The notes: a model not told the origin generated them from the sequence alone. DNA of 64,000 nt from Panorpa germanica (GCA_963678705.1 OY783216.1:2666001-2730000); one strand, 5' to 3'. Shown: positions 1-12,072, counted from the stretch's first letter. Numbers and translations: made by a program.

Positions 1-35
1 AGGATATTGATAGAAGTAACATTTTTATTGTTCAG

Positions 36-1729
36 AAATTGGAAAGAGGAGGACTTTTGGAAGAAGTATTGAACAGCAAAAAGGAAACCATATACTTCAG
101 TTTTGGTTCATCTCTTCGCACCGATCTCATGACTCCTGCCCAAATAAAGATGTTTAAAAGAGCATTTATGTATTTTTCTGAATACAATATATTATGGAAG
201 TATGAATCTGATGATCTTAAAAGCGAGGGCAATATATTTATTCAAAAATGGTTCCCTCAAGATGAAATTTTATGTAAGTAATAATTCATTAGATGGGAAG
301 TTAAGGTGAAACGATACTTGGCCATTTTTTCTAGCGAAATATAGATGGCGACACTATACAGCAGGTTAAATATTATCAAAAAAACAATGTCTTTTTATGT
401 TTAAATCGTTTTATGTAAGTAACTATAAACGCGAATCAAAATCTAAAGCTGCAATTAGTTAGATGATGAACGTATCTACATTTTAAGCTTTCTTTCACTG
501 ACTTTTAATGAGTTGGAATCGCAAAAATAGGTTTTGAAATTGAATATTGCTATATTTTCTAGTTAAATACTAATTTTTATACTCTATATATTTTTATGTC
601 TTAAGCGTAAGTTTGAGAACCATGATAAAGGTTATAAAATTTATGACAAACCCTTAGAAATGTTACCAGTCATATAAAAATTGGAATTTAACTAGAAAAT
701 ATAGCAAAATTAATTTTCAAAAGTTATTGTTGCGGTTTCAACTCATTAAAAGTCAGTGGAAGAAAGCTTAAAATGTAGATACGTTATTCATCTAACTAAA
801 TGCAGCTTTAGATATTGATTCGCGTTTATAGTTACTTACATAAAACGATTTAAACATAAAAAATATGTTTTTTTGATAATATTTAACCTGCTATATAGTA
901 TCGATATCTATATTTTGCTAGAAAAAACGGCCAAGTATCGTATCACCTTAGACGACAAATTTCATCATACGATTCTGTTGTTTCAGCTTCTCCTAATATT
1001 AAACTTTTTATAACACACGCAGGCTTACTGTCCTATCAGGAAGCCATTTACTATGGTGTCCCAATGTTGGGGATACCGTTTGTTGTGGACCAGCATCAAA
1101 ATCTTCAAAAAGGTATCACGGCTGGTGTTGCAGAGAAGCTGGACTACAGCAAATTGTCTGTGACTCTTATTATAGAGAGCATTTTGAAAATGCTTCGACA
1201 GTCAAGGTACAGTGACTGTGTTTAGCTTTCTTGTAGGTCGTAAGCGAAAGAAATCTATTGTTTCTGTTTATTTCTCTCAAAATATAATAATGAGCTCTTA
1301 GGCAACATTTAAAGCTGTTCAGTTTCTTTCTCTCATAGATATTTTGATTTTGTTTTTACCATAACGACAAAATATCTCAATATTTATATACATATTGCAA
1401 TAAATGCAGATTTATAAAATTCTTCATTGAAATTAATAATTGTTTTAATTTTCAGCTATCAACAGAATGCGAAACGAAGACAAAAAATGTTTCGAAATAA
1501 GCTGAACCCACCTCTAGAGACAGCGATGTTCTGGGTGAATTATGTGATTCATAATCGAGGGGCGGAACACCTTAGGACTATTTTACCACAAATGCCGTTA
1601 TGGAAGGTGCTGATGATGGATGTAGTGGTGTCATGTCTTGCAATATTCATTTTATTACTAATATTACTTAGACGATTATACAATTTATTATTTAAGAAAA
1701 AGAATATAAAGAAAAAAAAGATAAAATAG
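36..1729 (+). CDS. UDP-glycosyltransferase UGT-1, 3' part (window-truncated)
   Basis: This is the C-terminal half of a UGT, an ER enzyme that transfers sugar from a UDP-sugar to small lipophilic molecules. Coding exons are 36-273, 987-1206 and 1456-1729; upstream exons for the signal peptide and acceptor-binding domain lie outside the window. Visible landmarks are QKWFPQ at the end of the first exon, the UGT signature FITHAGLLSYQEAIYYGVPM with the DQHQN sugar-nucleotide loop in the second, and a membrane segment plus lysine tail ending KKIK (a KKXX ER-retention signal) in the last. Intron phases match the complete copies downstream. A 645-bp foldback element sits in the first intron. The sequence is clearly more diverged than UGT-2/3/5. 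The family assignment is firm; the substrate is unknown. Confidence 0.93.
304..948. repeat. Foldback element, TA-flanked (family B copy 1)
   Basis: Nearly the whole length folds on itself: AGGTGAAACGATACTTGGCC at the left end is mirrored by GGCCAAGTATCGTATCACCT at the right. The flanking dinucleotide is TA on both sides, which suggests Tc1/mariner-type insertion. It lies in an intron of UGT-1. A second, right-truncated copy is at 42330-42804. Confidence 0.85.
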
Positions 1730-1853
1730 TATTCAGGTCTTTTAACACGGTAGCTAGGTTCTTAAAAATGCTGTGTTACAATTGAGAATTTTACTATTTA
1801 AGAGTTTCTGAGGAAAAGTTCATTCAAGATTAAAAAAAGTTTTACAGTATAAA

Positions 1854-2258
1854 GAGAGATGTGAATAAATAGTTTTTAAAAGTATTTAAATACTAAATAG
1901 CCCAGTAAACATTTTGGAGTCACTTTGACATCATATTGGAGATGGGTATGATTTTTTTGTCATGAAAGAGTTCATTTATAGTTCAGTTTCTCACAATCGT
2001 TCATATGAAATGTCTGTTTTATCGGCTACAGATGACGGAACCACTCCACCTGTCGGAATACAAATGAAGATAAAGTTGATGCGAACTATAATTGAAGTGA
2101 AATAGTGATAGAAACGTCACAAAATAGGGCACTTCACTAAATGTTTACTGGGAGACCAGGCTCACAGAGGAGTTTGCATATTTTGAAACGAAACTACTCT
2201 AGGAGCCTGGTCTATTTTGTATTTAAATACTTTTGAAAACTATTTGTGCACATCTCTG
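1854..2258. repeat. hAT-like MITE, AGAGATGTG/CACATCTCTG ends
   Basis: Terminal inverted repeats are GAGAGATGTG on the left and CACATCTCTG on the right. The flanks AGTATAAA and CGTATAAA match at 7 of 8 bases, an 8-bp target duplication typical of hAT transposons. It is interrupted by a nested CCCAGTAAAC element (1901-2152). A longer copy is at 10680-11450. Confidence 0.75.
1901..2152. repeat. CCCAGTAAAC element copy 1 (2-bp TSD AG)
   Basis: A 252-bp element with inverted ends CCCAGTAAAC/GTTTACTGGG, flanked by AG on both sides. It is inserted inside the hAT-like element at 1854-2258. Three further copies lie at 40057, 41142 and 60151, each with a different flanking dinucleotide. Confidence 0.85.
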
Positions 2259-2571
2259 CGTATAAAGCTGTAAATTATTTACGACTATTGCGACTTCAAC
2301 ACGCAACGTTCAAATCGAAGTAACTTGTTATTTAATAAATCTGTATCTTTTATCGATTGTACCAATGCACGCAAATAGTTTTATATGTTTATGTAAAGAA
2401 GCAATATATTAAATAATGAAAGACATTTCAATACAAAATGTTTTTTGAAAATGATTTTAAGGATATAAACAGTGATACAGTTGGTGTGGGTATAAAATAA
2501 AATTTCAGCCTGTTTACAATGACTTAGGTCTGAGGGCCTTGGCTCTTAAGTTATTAGGTTAATATTGGAAC

Positions 2572-2732
2572 ACAATATAACGTTGAATCTTTCAAAGATT
2601 AAACAGACAAGTATGTCTATTTAAATTGTTAATATCTAGGAAAAGTTGTACATTTGAGGTTCTGCTAGCTAACCTTATTCATATATAGTACATTTTTATA
2701 GAAATTAAGTCATGGTTCACAAGCCAAATGGG
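2572..2732 (+). repeat. Family A repeat, right-end fragment
   Basis: Diverged right third of the GGGCTTGTGTCC element: it contains AACGTTGAATC, TTTGAGGTTCT and the terminal GGTTCACAAGCC. The left part is missing. Confidence 0.6.
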
Positions 2733-2877
2733 TGATTACGTAATTGTTACAGGTCAATAGGTACACAAATAATCAACATTGACCTTCGCTGTTAATTGCA
2801 AAATGATTAGTCACATACAGTGGCGGACTGGCTCTCGTGGTGGTGAAAAGTCTTCAGTAAAATATTATCCGGATAAT

Positions 2878-3462
2878 TGGCTTGTGTCCTCATTTTTTAG
2901 TGGTCGATTTTTCAATAATTGATTGAAATAGATGTTAATAAATGTGTATTGGCGTGTCTATTTTATTAAATATCTAAATGTTGACGGAGATATAGCAATT
3001 AAAAATTTGAATTGTAGTTTTAGCGCTAGAAATGGTCAGCTATATTTGTATGACGTGAAATGCATTTTAACGTCAGTTATTTGTTGAGTAGGTCAGTGCT
3101 GTGGTAATGTTTTGTAGCTGTTGGTAGTCGAAATAATCAAGTCAAGTCAAAGAATAATAAGTTTTTATTTTATTTAACCCTGTAAAGGCAGACATAATAT
3201 TGAAATTTTATTGTTCCTTGAAATAGCTGTAAATAATACTTGATATTTTGATATATAAATACATATAGCAGAGATTTATGAGCTGTAAGATTGGTAACCT
3301 GTAAACTTGCCAGAGTTCTGTCAAGAATATGCTATCTCTTTTACGCTCTGTTGTTTTTTAATTTTTAATATCTCTTGAAATATATAACGAGTTATTCAAA
3401 AATAATTGGACATTTGAGGTTCTAGTAACCCACTTTACCAATATATAGTACAGTTTTATTTT
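2878..3462 (+). repeat. Family A repeat (GGGCTTGTGTCC element), right end lost
   Basis: The left end GGCTTGTGTCCTCATTTTTTA, the internal TTTTAGCGCTAGAAATGGTC block and ATATATAGTACAGTTTTA near the right are collinear with full copies such as 4988-5618. The final GGACACAAGCCCATT is absent. The stretch 3463-3759 that follows has no recognisable gene. Confidence 0.85.
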
Positions 3463-3759
3463 GAGTTCTTTTATCTCTTAGCAACAATAATAGATATTTG
3501 TCACACACCTGTAAACATATTGGCGGCATTTTAGGATCATAGAATGTTATATCATTTTTTGTCAATGTTTCGATTGTAGGATTATTGATAAGATTACTTT
3601 TATCAGATTCATTTGTATATTTATCAGCACACTAATTGGTTATTACGTAACGGATAGCATGGGCAGTCTGTAGTAGAGTTCTATAAAAATTAAGTCAATG
3701 CGCTGCTAGGTGTTAGTGTTACTTAGCGACGGGTCTTTTAAAGAGCTGATTTGTTATGC

Positions 3760-4330
3760 AATGTACTTGTGTCCTATGTCTTAATTTCTATAAAAGTGTA
3801 CTATATATTGATAATAACAATTAAGAAAGTCATTTTGTCTCTTTAATTATTAAAAGGATTCAACGTTGTACACATTCCAAGTGCATGTGACATCACAATC
3901 GTTGTGTAAGGTTACCAACCTTACAGCTCATAAATCTCTGCTATATGTATTTATATATCAAAGTATCAAATATTATTTACAGCTATTTCAAGGAAAAATA
4001 CAATTTCAATATTATGTCTGCCGAGCAGGGTTAAATAAAATAAAAACTTATTATTCTTTGACTTGACTTGATTATTTGACTACCAACAGCTACAAAACAT
4101 TACCACAGCACTGACCTACTCAACAAATAACTGACGTATAAAATGCATTTCACGCCATACAAATGGACGACCATTTCTAGCGCTAAAACTACAATTCAAA
4201 CTCTTAATTGCTATATCTCCGTCAATATTTAGATATTTAATAAAATAGACACGCCAATACATATTTATTAACATCAATTTCAATCAACAATTGAAAAACC
4301 GACCACAAAAAATGAGGACACAAGCCCATT
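3760..4330 (-). repeat. Family A repeat, reverse orientation
   Basis: Reverse-orientation copy: it opens with ACTTGTGTCCTATGTCTTAA and closes with GAGGACACAAGCCCATT. There is an internal deletion near the left side compared with the full copies. Confidence 0.88.
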
Positions 4331-4987
4331 CATTAGTTACTATACTATACAAACATAATCGTATAAGTATTCTATTCATTAATTAAATATATTCACCTAG
4401 ATCAATATCTATTGGCTGAGGAATATGACCATGAGAGTAAATCAAAGTCATATAATTTAGCACGGTTGTAGTTTTTTTTTGAATAACAGTTTTAAACCAC
4501 CTCCCACCACCTTCCTAGATTAGGCTGTCGTAGTTATCAACACAGTGACTGAGACAGTGATTAAGCGAATGTAATTTTGAATCAGTTTTTAATTTGATTT
4601 CGTGCGATGTTGTGAAATACATTGGAATAAAATAATGTTGTTATATAATGGAGATAAATAACTAAAAACAAAACGTAAGCTGACATTGCAAATTTTCATT
4701 AAACATAAGCACAAGAGAATATTATTTTTTCTAAATAATTTTATATGTAACAAAGCTATATTTATGACATAAAACATAAATTTAAATCGAAGATAACTTT
4801 TATTATATTACTTTACATTATATTTACCTAAAAATGATTGTATTCGTATACAAATCTGTGTTAAATGAGCACAGTGTTCTAAGTGTTCATTAGTGAGATA
4901 TTTCCGAATAATGAGTTTTGAAATAACGACAAAAACAATATTCGAGTTACAAGTATTTTAGAGGTAATCGACGATCAATATAATGTT
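4331..4987. other. Intergenic, no gene recognised
   Basis: AT-rich spacer between two family A repeats. Short open frames are present on both strands, but none has splice context, family motifs or convincing codon use. Confidence 0.6.
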
Positions 4988-5618
4988 AATGGGCTTGTGT
5001 CCTCATTTTTTAGTGGTCGATTTTTCAATTGTTTATTGAAATTGATGTTAATAAATGTGTATTGGCGTGTCTATTTTATTAAATATCTAAATATTGACGG
5101 ATATATAGCAATTAGAAATTTGAATTGTAGTTTTAGCGCTAGAAATGGTCGGCCATATTTGTATGACGTGAAATGCATTTTAACGTCAGTGATTTGTTGA
5201 GTAGGTCAGTGCTGTGGTAATGTTTTATAGCTGTTGGTAGACAAATAATCAAGTAAAATCAAAGAATAATAAGTTTTTATTTTATTTAACCCTGTTAAGG
5301 CAGACATGATATTGAAATTTTATTTTTTTTTGAAATAACTGTAAATAATATTTGATATATAAATACATATAGCAAAGATTTATGAGCTGTAAGGTGGGTA
5401 ACCTTACACAAGGATTGTGATGTCACATGCACTTGGAATGTATACAACGTTGAATCCTTTTAATAATTAAAGAGACAAAATGACTTTTTTAATTGTTAAT
5501 ATCTCTTAACATATAAAGAGTTATTAAAAAATAATTCAACATTTGAGGTTCTAGTAACCCACTTTATCAATATATAGAACACTTTTATAGAAATTCAGAC
5601 ATAGGACACAAGCCCATT
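4988..5618 (+). repeat. Family A repeat, full length
   Basis: A good reference copy. It runs from AATGGGCTTGTGTCC to GGACACAAGCCCATT, about 630 bp, with 15-bp inverted ends. The interior is not palindromic and has no transposase. No target-site duplication is evident beyond the AAT/ATT that belongs to the inverted ends. Confidence 0.93.
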
Positions 5619-6283
5619 CAGAAATGGATACAGCTCTGGTAATTACAAGCATCAACTATATTATAATATATTTGATGCTTTTAAGAGCAAACATAAATAG
5701 GAGGATCTTTTACCTGTTTTCAAATTTGAGGTTAAATAATTTTGATGCAATGTTATTGTTCTAATTATGATATCTGTTGTTAATGGTTGGTTTGAGAACA
5801 TGACTATAGTACTGTACTATAGTACTTCCATTTTTAACCATTATTGACAAGAGTATTAACAAGGGAATAGCGTTCCAGGAATAGAATAATAACTAATAAT
5901 TTGTATACCTGAAGATGATCTTGCATAGAAAGTCGAAAATTTTGCTAGTATGGTTTCAACAACTTAGGTTTTTATAATACGCATATGCTCGTTATTCTAA
6001 TCAATTATAGTAATTAATAGCGATTCCAATTCCAATTTATACAGTAGTATAGCATATAGTATTTCATAAGAGTGATAACCTTGTTTTCTTTTTATACTAT
6101 TAAAGACTATGATTACGCTATCCTATTAATGTTTTTAAAAGGTATCTATATGTTTGGCAAAGCTATCTACATATTTATACAACGAACGAAGCCTTTTACT
6201 AAGTCTGGATTTATTAAAACATTTGTGAATATATTTTTAGAACAGACAATATAGAAACAGTAATACATACAAAGTCAACCACC
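5619..6283 (+). promoter_or_regulatory. Upstream region of UGT-2 with splice-acceptor-like site
   Basis: No coding sequence is seen. TATATTTTTAG, with its AG at 6239-6240, lies 43 bp before the UGT-2 start codon and looks like a 3' splice site. The same arrangement precedes the other UGT starts, so a non-coding first exon probably lies in this stretch or further upstream. Confidence 0.4.
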
Positions 6284-8160
6284 ATGAAGCCAGCTACATT
6301 ACTTTTTGGGTGTTCGATCCCACTGTTAATAATATCCCAGGTAAGTTGCGCCAATATTCTCTTTTTGAATGGGATGCCTTCCAAGAGTCATCACATATGG
6401 AATAGACCGTTGATGGTGGCGCTAGCCAATCAAGGGCACAATGTAACAGCCCTCAGCGTTGATGTAGATAAGGATGTTACCCCAAATCTTCACTACATTC
6501 AAATTGAAGGAATTTACGAACACATGGCAGAGTTCCTTGCAAACACAGACATGACTTCCTTCGCTGATAACAACCCGTACCATAGTATCTTGATGGTGTA
6601 TGATTATTACCGGTGGGTCTGTGATCTTCTACTAAGAACTGGTGGAGCGCAACAGCTAAAAAACTACCCCAGTGACTTTAAATTTGATGTCGTCATCCAC
6701 GATTTTACGTGCGGACAATGTCTGCTTGGGTTCGTTCACAAATTCAACAGCCCTCCTTTGATTTCGGTAAGTAATTTTAAAATACTTCTAACTATTGTAA
6801 TATCTATATAAAACAAATCCAAACGCAATTTTCAGATATCTGCTTTCAACATTCCTTCGTACACACCATTCGTCTCTGGTAATCCACAATTTCCTGCCTA
6901 CGTTCCATTAATGCCATTGGCCTATCCATCGGACATGACCTTCATTCAGCGCGCTACAAATTTGTTTTGGCACGGTGTTGATAGGTTCTACCGCCATTAT
7001 ATGTACATGCCACCAGTCCACAAAATATCGGCAGAATTCTTTGGCCCCGATATGCCGGATTTGACCACCATAGAACAAAGTACTAGTCTCACGTTTATTA
7101 ACACTCACTCCAGCATCGATATTCCTCAACCATTGTTGCCAAATGTTATTGAAGTTGGGGGCATCCATATCCAGAAGCCAAATATTACAAAGGTAAATGC
7201 AACGAAGGAGTTAAAATACTTACCGATAAAGCTGTCCCATTATTCTATGTTAATATATAAATATGATCACAACGTTCCATTGCAGAAATTAGGCAAAATT
7301 CTGGATGTATTAAACGGAGAAAAGGATGTGGTTTTATTCAGCTTGGGAACCAACATGCGTAGCGATATTATGGTCCCTGAAAGGATACAGATGTTCCTAG
7401 ATGCGTTTGCTAAATTGCCTGAGTACAACTTCCTCTGGAAATATGAATCTGATAATCTTGAAAGCATTCCCAAAAATGTTCTCATTCAGAAATGGATGCC
7501 ACAAAACGATATTTTATGTAAGAATATTTTAAGAGGAGTTCAGTCTGGTTTCATAGTAATGTAATTATGTTATATCTCTTTCTGTTTCAGCTTCGCCAAA
7601 AGTAAAACTCTTCATGACACACGGGGGGATGCTGAGCACCCAGGAATCTGTTTATCATGGAGTCCCCATGCTTGGGATGCCATTCTTTGTGGATCAGCAC
7701 CAAAATCTGTACAAGAGTATATCCGCAGGAGTAGCAGAGAAGATTGATTACAATAATTTGAGTGTTGACGTAATTGTGGACAAAATTAGAAGAATAATAA
7801 CAACGCCGAGGTACGACAAAATAATCCCGTGTCATTCGTAGTTTGAAGGCGGTCTTAATATTTTAAACTTATTTCAGCTACCGAAACAACGCCAAAAAAA
7901 GACAAGCTGCTTTTGTGAATAGACAGAACACACCTTTGGAGACGGCGTTGTTCTGGGTGAACCACGTCATTGAGAATAAGGGGGTCCCTCATTTTCGCAC
8001 AGTGCTGCCACAGATGCCTCTATGGAAACTATTGATGCTGGATGTGGTTGCTGCGTTCATAGGATTTGTTTTCTTAATTTTAATTGTTATTAGGAAGATT
8101 ATTAAGGGCCTGTGCAGCTCGAAGTCAACAAAAATTGATGCAAAGAAGAAGAATAAATAA
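6284..8160 (+). CDS. UDP-glycosyltransferase UGT-2
   Basis: Complete UGT of 524 aa. Coding exons are 6284-6766, 6836-7192, 7286-7517, 7591-7810 and 7878-8160; the joined frame is open throughout. Residues 1-22 are a signal peptide. SHHIW carries the probable catalytic His (H36), and VVIHD ends at D140, the probable charge-relay Asp. Exon 4 carries the UGT signature FMTHGGMLSTQESVYHGVPM around H368 and then VDQHQN, the UDP-sugar site. Residues ~482-502 span the membrane and the tail ends KKNK, a KKXX ER-retention signal. Expected role is glycosylation of plant toxins, pigments or insecticides in the ER lumen; the substrate cannot be read. It is close to UGT-3 and UGT-5 except in the middle of exon 1. 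The 93-bp second intron is open in frame. Confidence 0.96.
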
Positions 8161-8415
8161 TTGTTAAATTTCTACATAACTATAAACTATACTTCAACTG
8201 CATTAACAATGTTCAATCTTGGAGACGTGAGTTGTATTGCATAGTTACAGGCGTATTGTATCAGAACATTGCATATATTTAACTTTATGGAATGATTATT
8301 CGATTCTACATTTTTTGGAACAAGAATAATGTATATAGACATATAGGCACCATCATAATTATTACATTATAAGTTATCATTGTTAAAATATAATATTTTT
8401 ATATGTAAGTTTTAT
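8161..8415 (+). other. UGT-2 3' flank, duplicated downstream of UGT-5
   Basis: This 3' untranslated or flanking stretch is nearly identical to 20758-21005 after UGT-5. It shares the run TTCAATCTTGGAGACGTGAG and the following 200 bp with only scattered differences. The duplication unit therefore extended beyond the coding exons. Confidence 0.85.
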
Positions 8416-9743
8416 TTCTGTTTTAGTATTATCTAAAAATGTAAACAGTCCCCAATTAATTTCGAGTCACTTAATAAAAATTTAGTATTAATATGAAAGG
8501 TTTTAATCACATCTAATATTACACTATTAAATTCTGATCTTTGTAATGTATTCAAATATAATATAATCTAAAGTTACTAGTCAAGAAAGGTTGCAGAATA
8601 TTTAGGCGCAACCAAATTGAAAAAGAACTATAAATATTTACTGTACTGTATATTTCTAACTATACTCTGTACTATATATAAAGTAAAACTTATTATATTA
8701 GATATTATATACATATTTTAATCTAACGAATTTAAGGAAAGGCCACGCTATAAATAAATTATGTAATCTTTAAGTTCTTCAGGATCTTAAGTTAAAACAA
8801 AGATCCTTATTTTCTATATTCGCTCTAAGGTATGGGATTTATTTTAAACATTATTTAATGTGTTATTTAGAAAATAAAGGTCACAAGCTACAGAATAGAT
8901 GTCTAAATTTTAACTGTTATGATTTTCACTTTTGTATTATCCCAGATATAAACCTTTAATTGGTTGCATACGTACGGATAAAGCAAGTAAGAATTGTTGC
9001 AGTGTTGTAGGCGTCAATTTAATTACAGCTTCGATTTTTGATCCGGTACTAATGTAAAACAATCAAAAACAAACGGGATTGTTTATAACAGATTGTTGTT
9101 ATATTCTATAAGAATAACACGCTTATTATAATCAGTAAACTAAAGTTATTAGACTTCAGATTGTTTTGTTAAAGTAAACATTCTCCAGGCTAGCATTGTA
9201 TTTATTGAATGAAACGTGGAAGTGAATTGAAGAGAAGAATATCTGTATAATAGTGTGTCTATTTCTATTGATATCCTTAACTATCGATGTGACGAAATGG
9301 AATGCACAAACCACTAAATTGTGTGGTTTGTGATGGAATGAGCTGCAGCTATACGCCCCGTGGTATTTAGAATGGTAAATACTCGGCCTTGACAATAAAT
9401 AAACTAGTCATTTTGATACGATAATGATTTATACAAATTACAGTCCCCCACCACCGACCTTTGTTGTCCTCAGTGTCAAGTATCATGGATGCTCAACGTA
9501 CATGTGTGTGTGTCTCAACATAATCTTCACTTCTCTATGTTTGTCATCACATCGTCCAAACATTTGTTTGTTTATTTCGGTGTTGCATCGTGAAATAAAT
9601 CAGAACTTGTTATAAAATGTTTTTAACAAGTTGACTCTTAAATTTAAATTTGTTTAAAGTATTTAACTGTACATAAATAAAACTAATAGTTGTGTTAATT
9701 AGTGGTAAGTTAGTTTTGTTTACATAATAATTATTTCAAAAAG
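8416..9743. other. Intergenic, no gene recognised
   Basis: AT-rich spacer. Open frames at 9156-9395 (-) and 9424-9615 (+) have low-complexity translations with no motif and no splice context. Confidence 0.55.
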
Positions 9744-9769
9744 TATATAAATATATATATATATATATC

Positions 9770-9796
<27 letters not shown>
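9744..9796. repeat. (AT)n microsatellite
   Basis: About 50 bp of almost uninterrupted TA dinucleotides, broken once by CT. Confidence 0.95.
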
Positions 9797-9800
<4 letters not shown>

Positions 9801-9950
9801 CCACACACACTGTTCCTTGTAAATTATAAATAAAACTTAAAGAATTGATTCATAATTTTCAAAGTATTGTGTTAGCTGATTGAAAAATTGGAATTAACTA
9901 TTAGTGACCGGGCTCACAACTCCATTATAGCATGCTAACTAAGGGGATAT

Positions 9951-10589
9951 AATGGGCTTGTGTCCTAGGTCTTAATTTCTATAAAAGTGTACTATATATT
10001 GATAAAGTGGGTTACTAGAACCTCAAATGTTCAATTATTTTATAATAACTTCCTATATGCTAAGAGATATTAACAATTAAAAAAGTCATTTTGTCTCTTT
10101 AATTATTAAAGGGATTCAACGTTGTACACATTCCAAATGCATGTGACATCACAATCCTTGTGTAAGGTTGCCAATTTTACAGATCTTAAATCTCTGCTAT
10201 ATGTATTTATATATCAAAATATCAAATATTATTTACAGCTATTTCAAGGAACAATCAAATTTCAATACTATGTCTGCCTTAACAGGGTTAAATAAAATAA
10301 AAACTTATTATTCTTTGACTTGACTTGATTATTTGACTACCAACAGCTACAGAACATTACCACAGCACTGACCTACTCAACAAATAACTGACGTTAAAAT
10401 GCATTTCATGTCATACAAATATGGCTGACCATTTCTAGCGCTAAAACTACAATTCAAAGTTTTAATTGCTATATCTCCGTCAATATTTAGATATTTAATA
10501 AAATAAACACGCCAATACACATTTATTAATATCAATTTCAATCAACAATTGAAAAATCGACCACTAAAAAATGAGGACACAAGGCCATT
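9951..10589 (-). repeat. Family A repeat, reverse orientation, full length
   Basis: Opens AATGGGCTTGTGTCCTAGGTC and closes GAGGACACAAGGCCATT. It is full length, with one change in the right inverted end. Confidence 0.92.
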
Positions 10590-10679
10590 GTTTAAATTTT
10601 ACAATCTATTAAAGTCAATTAAACATTTTATTAAAGAGAAATTAATGAGGTTACAAATTAGTATAATAACACTTATTAA

Positions 10680-11450
10680 CAGAGATGTGCACAAATGCTT
10701 TTCAAAAGCATTTAAATACAAAATGCAAATACCTCGTTATTTTCCTATTTCAAATAAAAAATAAATTTCATGTTAGTAAATACAAAGTACGTATTTTAAA
10801 AATACTTTTGAGAAAATAGAATCCTCTTTATGTTACTAATATAAATGTTTTTTTTTTTAATAATTATGAGAATTTACATAAAATATATATGTTATTTATG
10901 TTATGGATTTTAATGCCACTATTTGTTCAAATAATTTATCTTTCATTTTTCGTCAATGGAATTATTTTTATTTTGTAGAAGGATAAAATATTTATATATA
11001 GTTGGGGTAGTTTAGGGATTAAAGCGGACAAGTGTTAAGGTTAGTAGGTAAAATAATATATACTTATATATGTATATATATTTCAGTAAGGAATGTAGTG
11101 GAGTGATTGTCTTGTAGTAAAACAAATAATGAACGAGAAAATATAATAAACAAATTTAGGTAAACACAAATCAGATGACTTAGTGGTGGGGGTAAAAATA
11201 ATAGGTACATATATCATTTTAAATTAGAATTATTAAGACAATTGCGCAGATACTTTTAGATCATAGATGGTGCTAATGTTGGTGTGGTTTTAAGTTTATA
11301 TTCAAAAAATAATGTTTACTGATTAACACTATGAAATAACAAAAGTGAAAAAAGTATTTTGTATTTTCCAAATAGGAAATAGGTTTGTAAAAGTTTTCTA
11401 ATTAAATAAAAAATTCTATACTCTTAAAAGATATTTATCGCACATCTCTG
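10680..11450. repeat. hAT-like element, CAGAGATGTGC ends
   Basis: A 771-bp AT-rich element with ends CAGAGATGTGCACAAATG and CGCACATCTCTG. The flanks CTTATTAA and CTTATTAT are a 7-of-8 match to an 8-bp target duplication. No transposase frame is seen. Related to 1854-2258. Confidence 0.8.
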
Positions 11451-11458
11451 CTTATTAT

Positions 11459-12072
11459 ATTTGTTATTTTTTGTGTTTTCTTGTTCCTACTTTTGAATAG
11501 ACTATTTCCAAAATCCAGAAATAAATCTAAATGCGGCAAATTGGCGGAAAAATTAGTAAATCAATTTCAGTCAGTAAAGTTTCATTAATTGCAATATATT
11601 GGACTCCAACAGTTCTAACCCGTCTCTGAATGTTATCATGTTATATATTTTTAAGGTTGCCTTAGTAAGGTTAGATAAGATTATTACGTTTATTAACAAC
11701 CACTTTAAAATAGTGTTTGCTCAACCACTTATACCGCCAATTCTCGATTACGTAGGCTAGCTATGAGAACACGAGGTTTCTCCGTGACTTATCATGAGTG
11801 CAACAAGTTTATTTAAGAGGTTCGAAAATTGCCAGGTAAAGTCCAACAACATGACTCTCATTTTTATTAGAAGATCTCTAATTGATGTGATACACTCTTA
11901 AGAAAATATTTAAGTTGATGTACAACACAACAGTTCTCAGCGCAATTATTTACTTAAAGGTTGAATGCTTCTTCGTAACTCTGACAACCGCGTTGTTGAC
12001 AAAACAAATATAGATAATTAATGTAAACTTTACGATTATATTTTTAGATTAGAACACATAGAGATTATAAAT
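11459..12072 (+). promoter_or_regulatory. Upstream region of UGT-3
   Basis: No coding sequence is seen. TTATATTTTTAG, with its AG at 12046-12047, lies 25 bp before the start codon and resembles a 3' splice site, suggesting a non-coding upstream exon. The last 40 bp resemble the equivalent positions before UGT-5 (ATTAGAACA..ATAGA). Confidence 0.4.

Noticed and set aside
4997-5200. Open frame repeated in several family A copies (contains [12 protein letters not shown])
   Set aside because: It recurs because the DNA repeat recurs. Other copies (2878, 24592, 43494) are interrupted by stops or deletions, and there is no start context or known domain.
4988-5618. TTAA target duplication for family A (piggyBac-like)
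   Set aside because: Some single ends have TTAA next to them, but no copy compared has TTAA on both sides, so the assignment was dropped.
9424-9615. 63-codon frame starting MIYTNYSPPPP
   Set aside because: Cys-rich low-complexity translation, no splice sites, no family motif.
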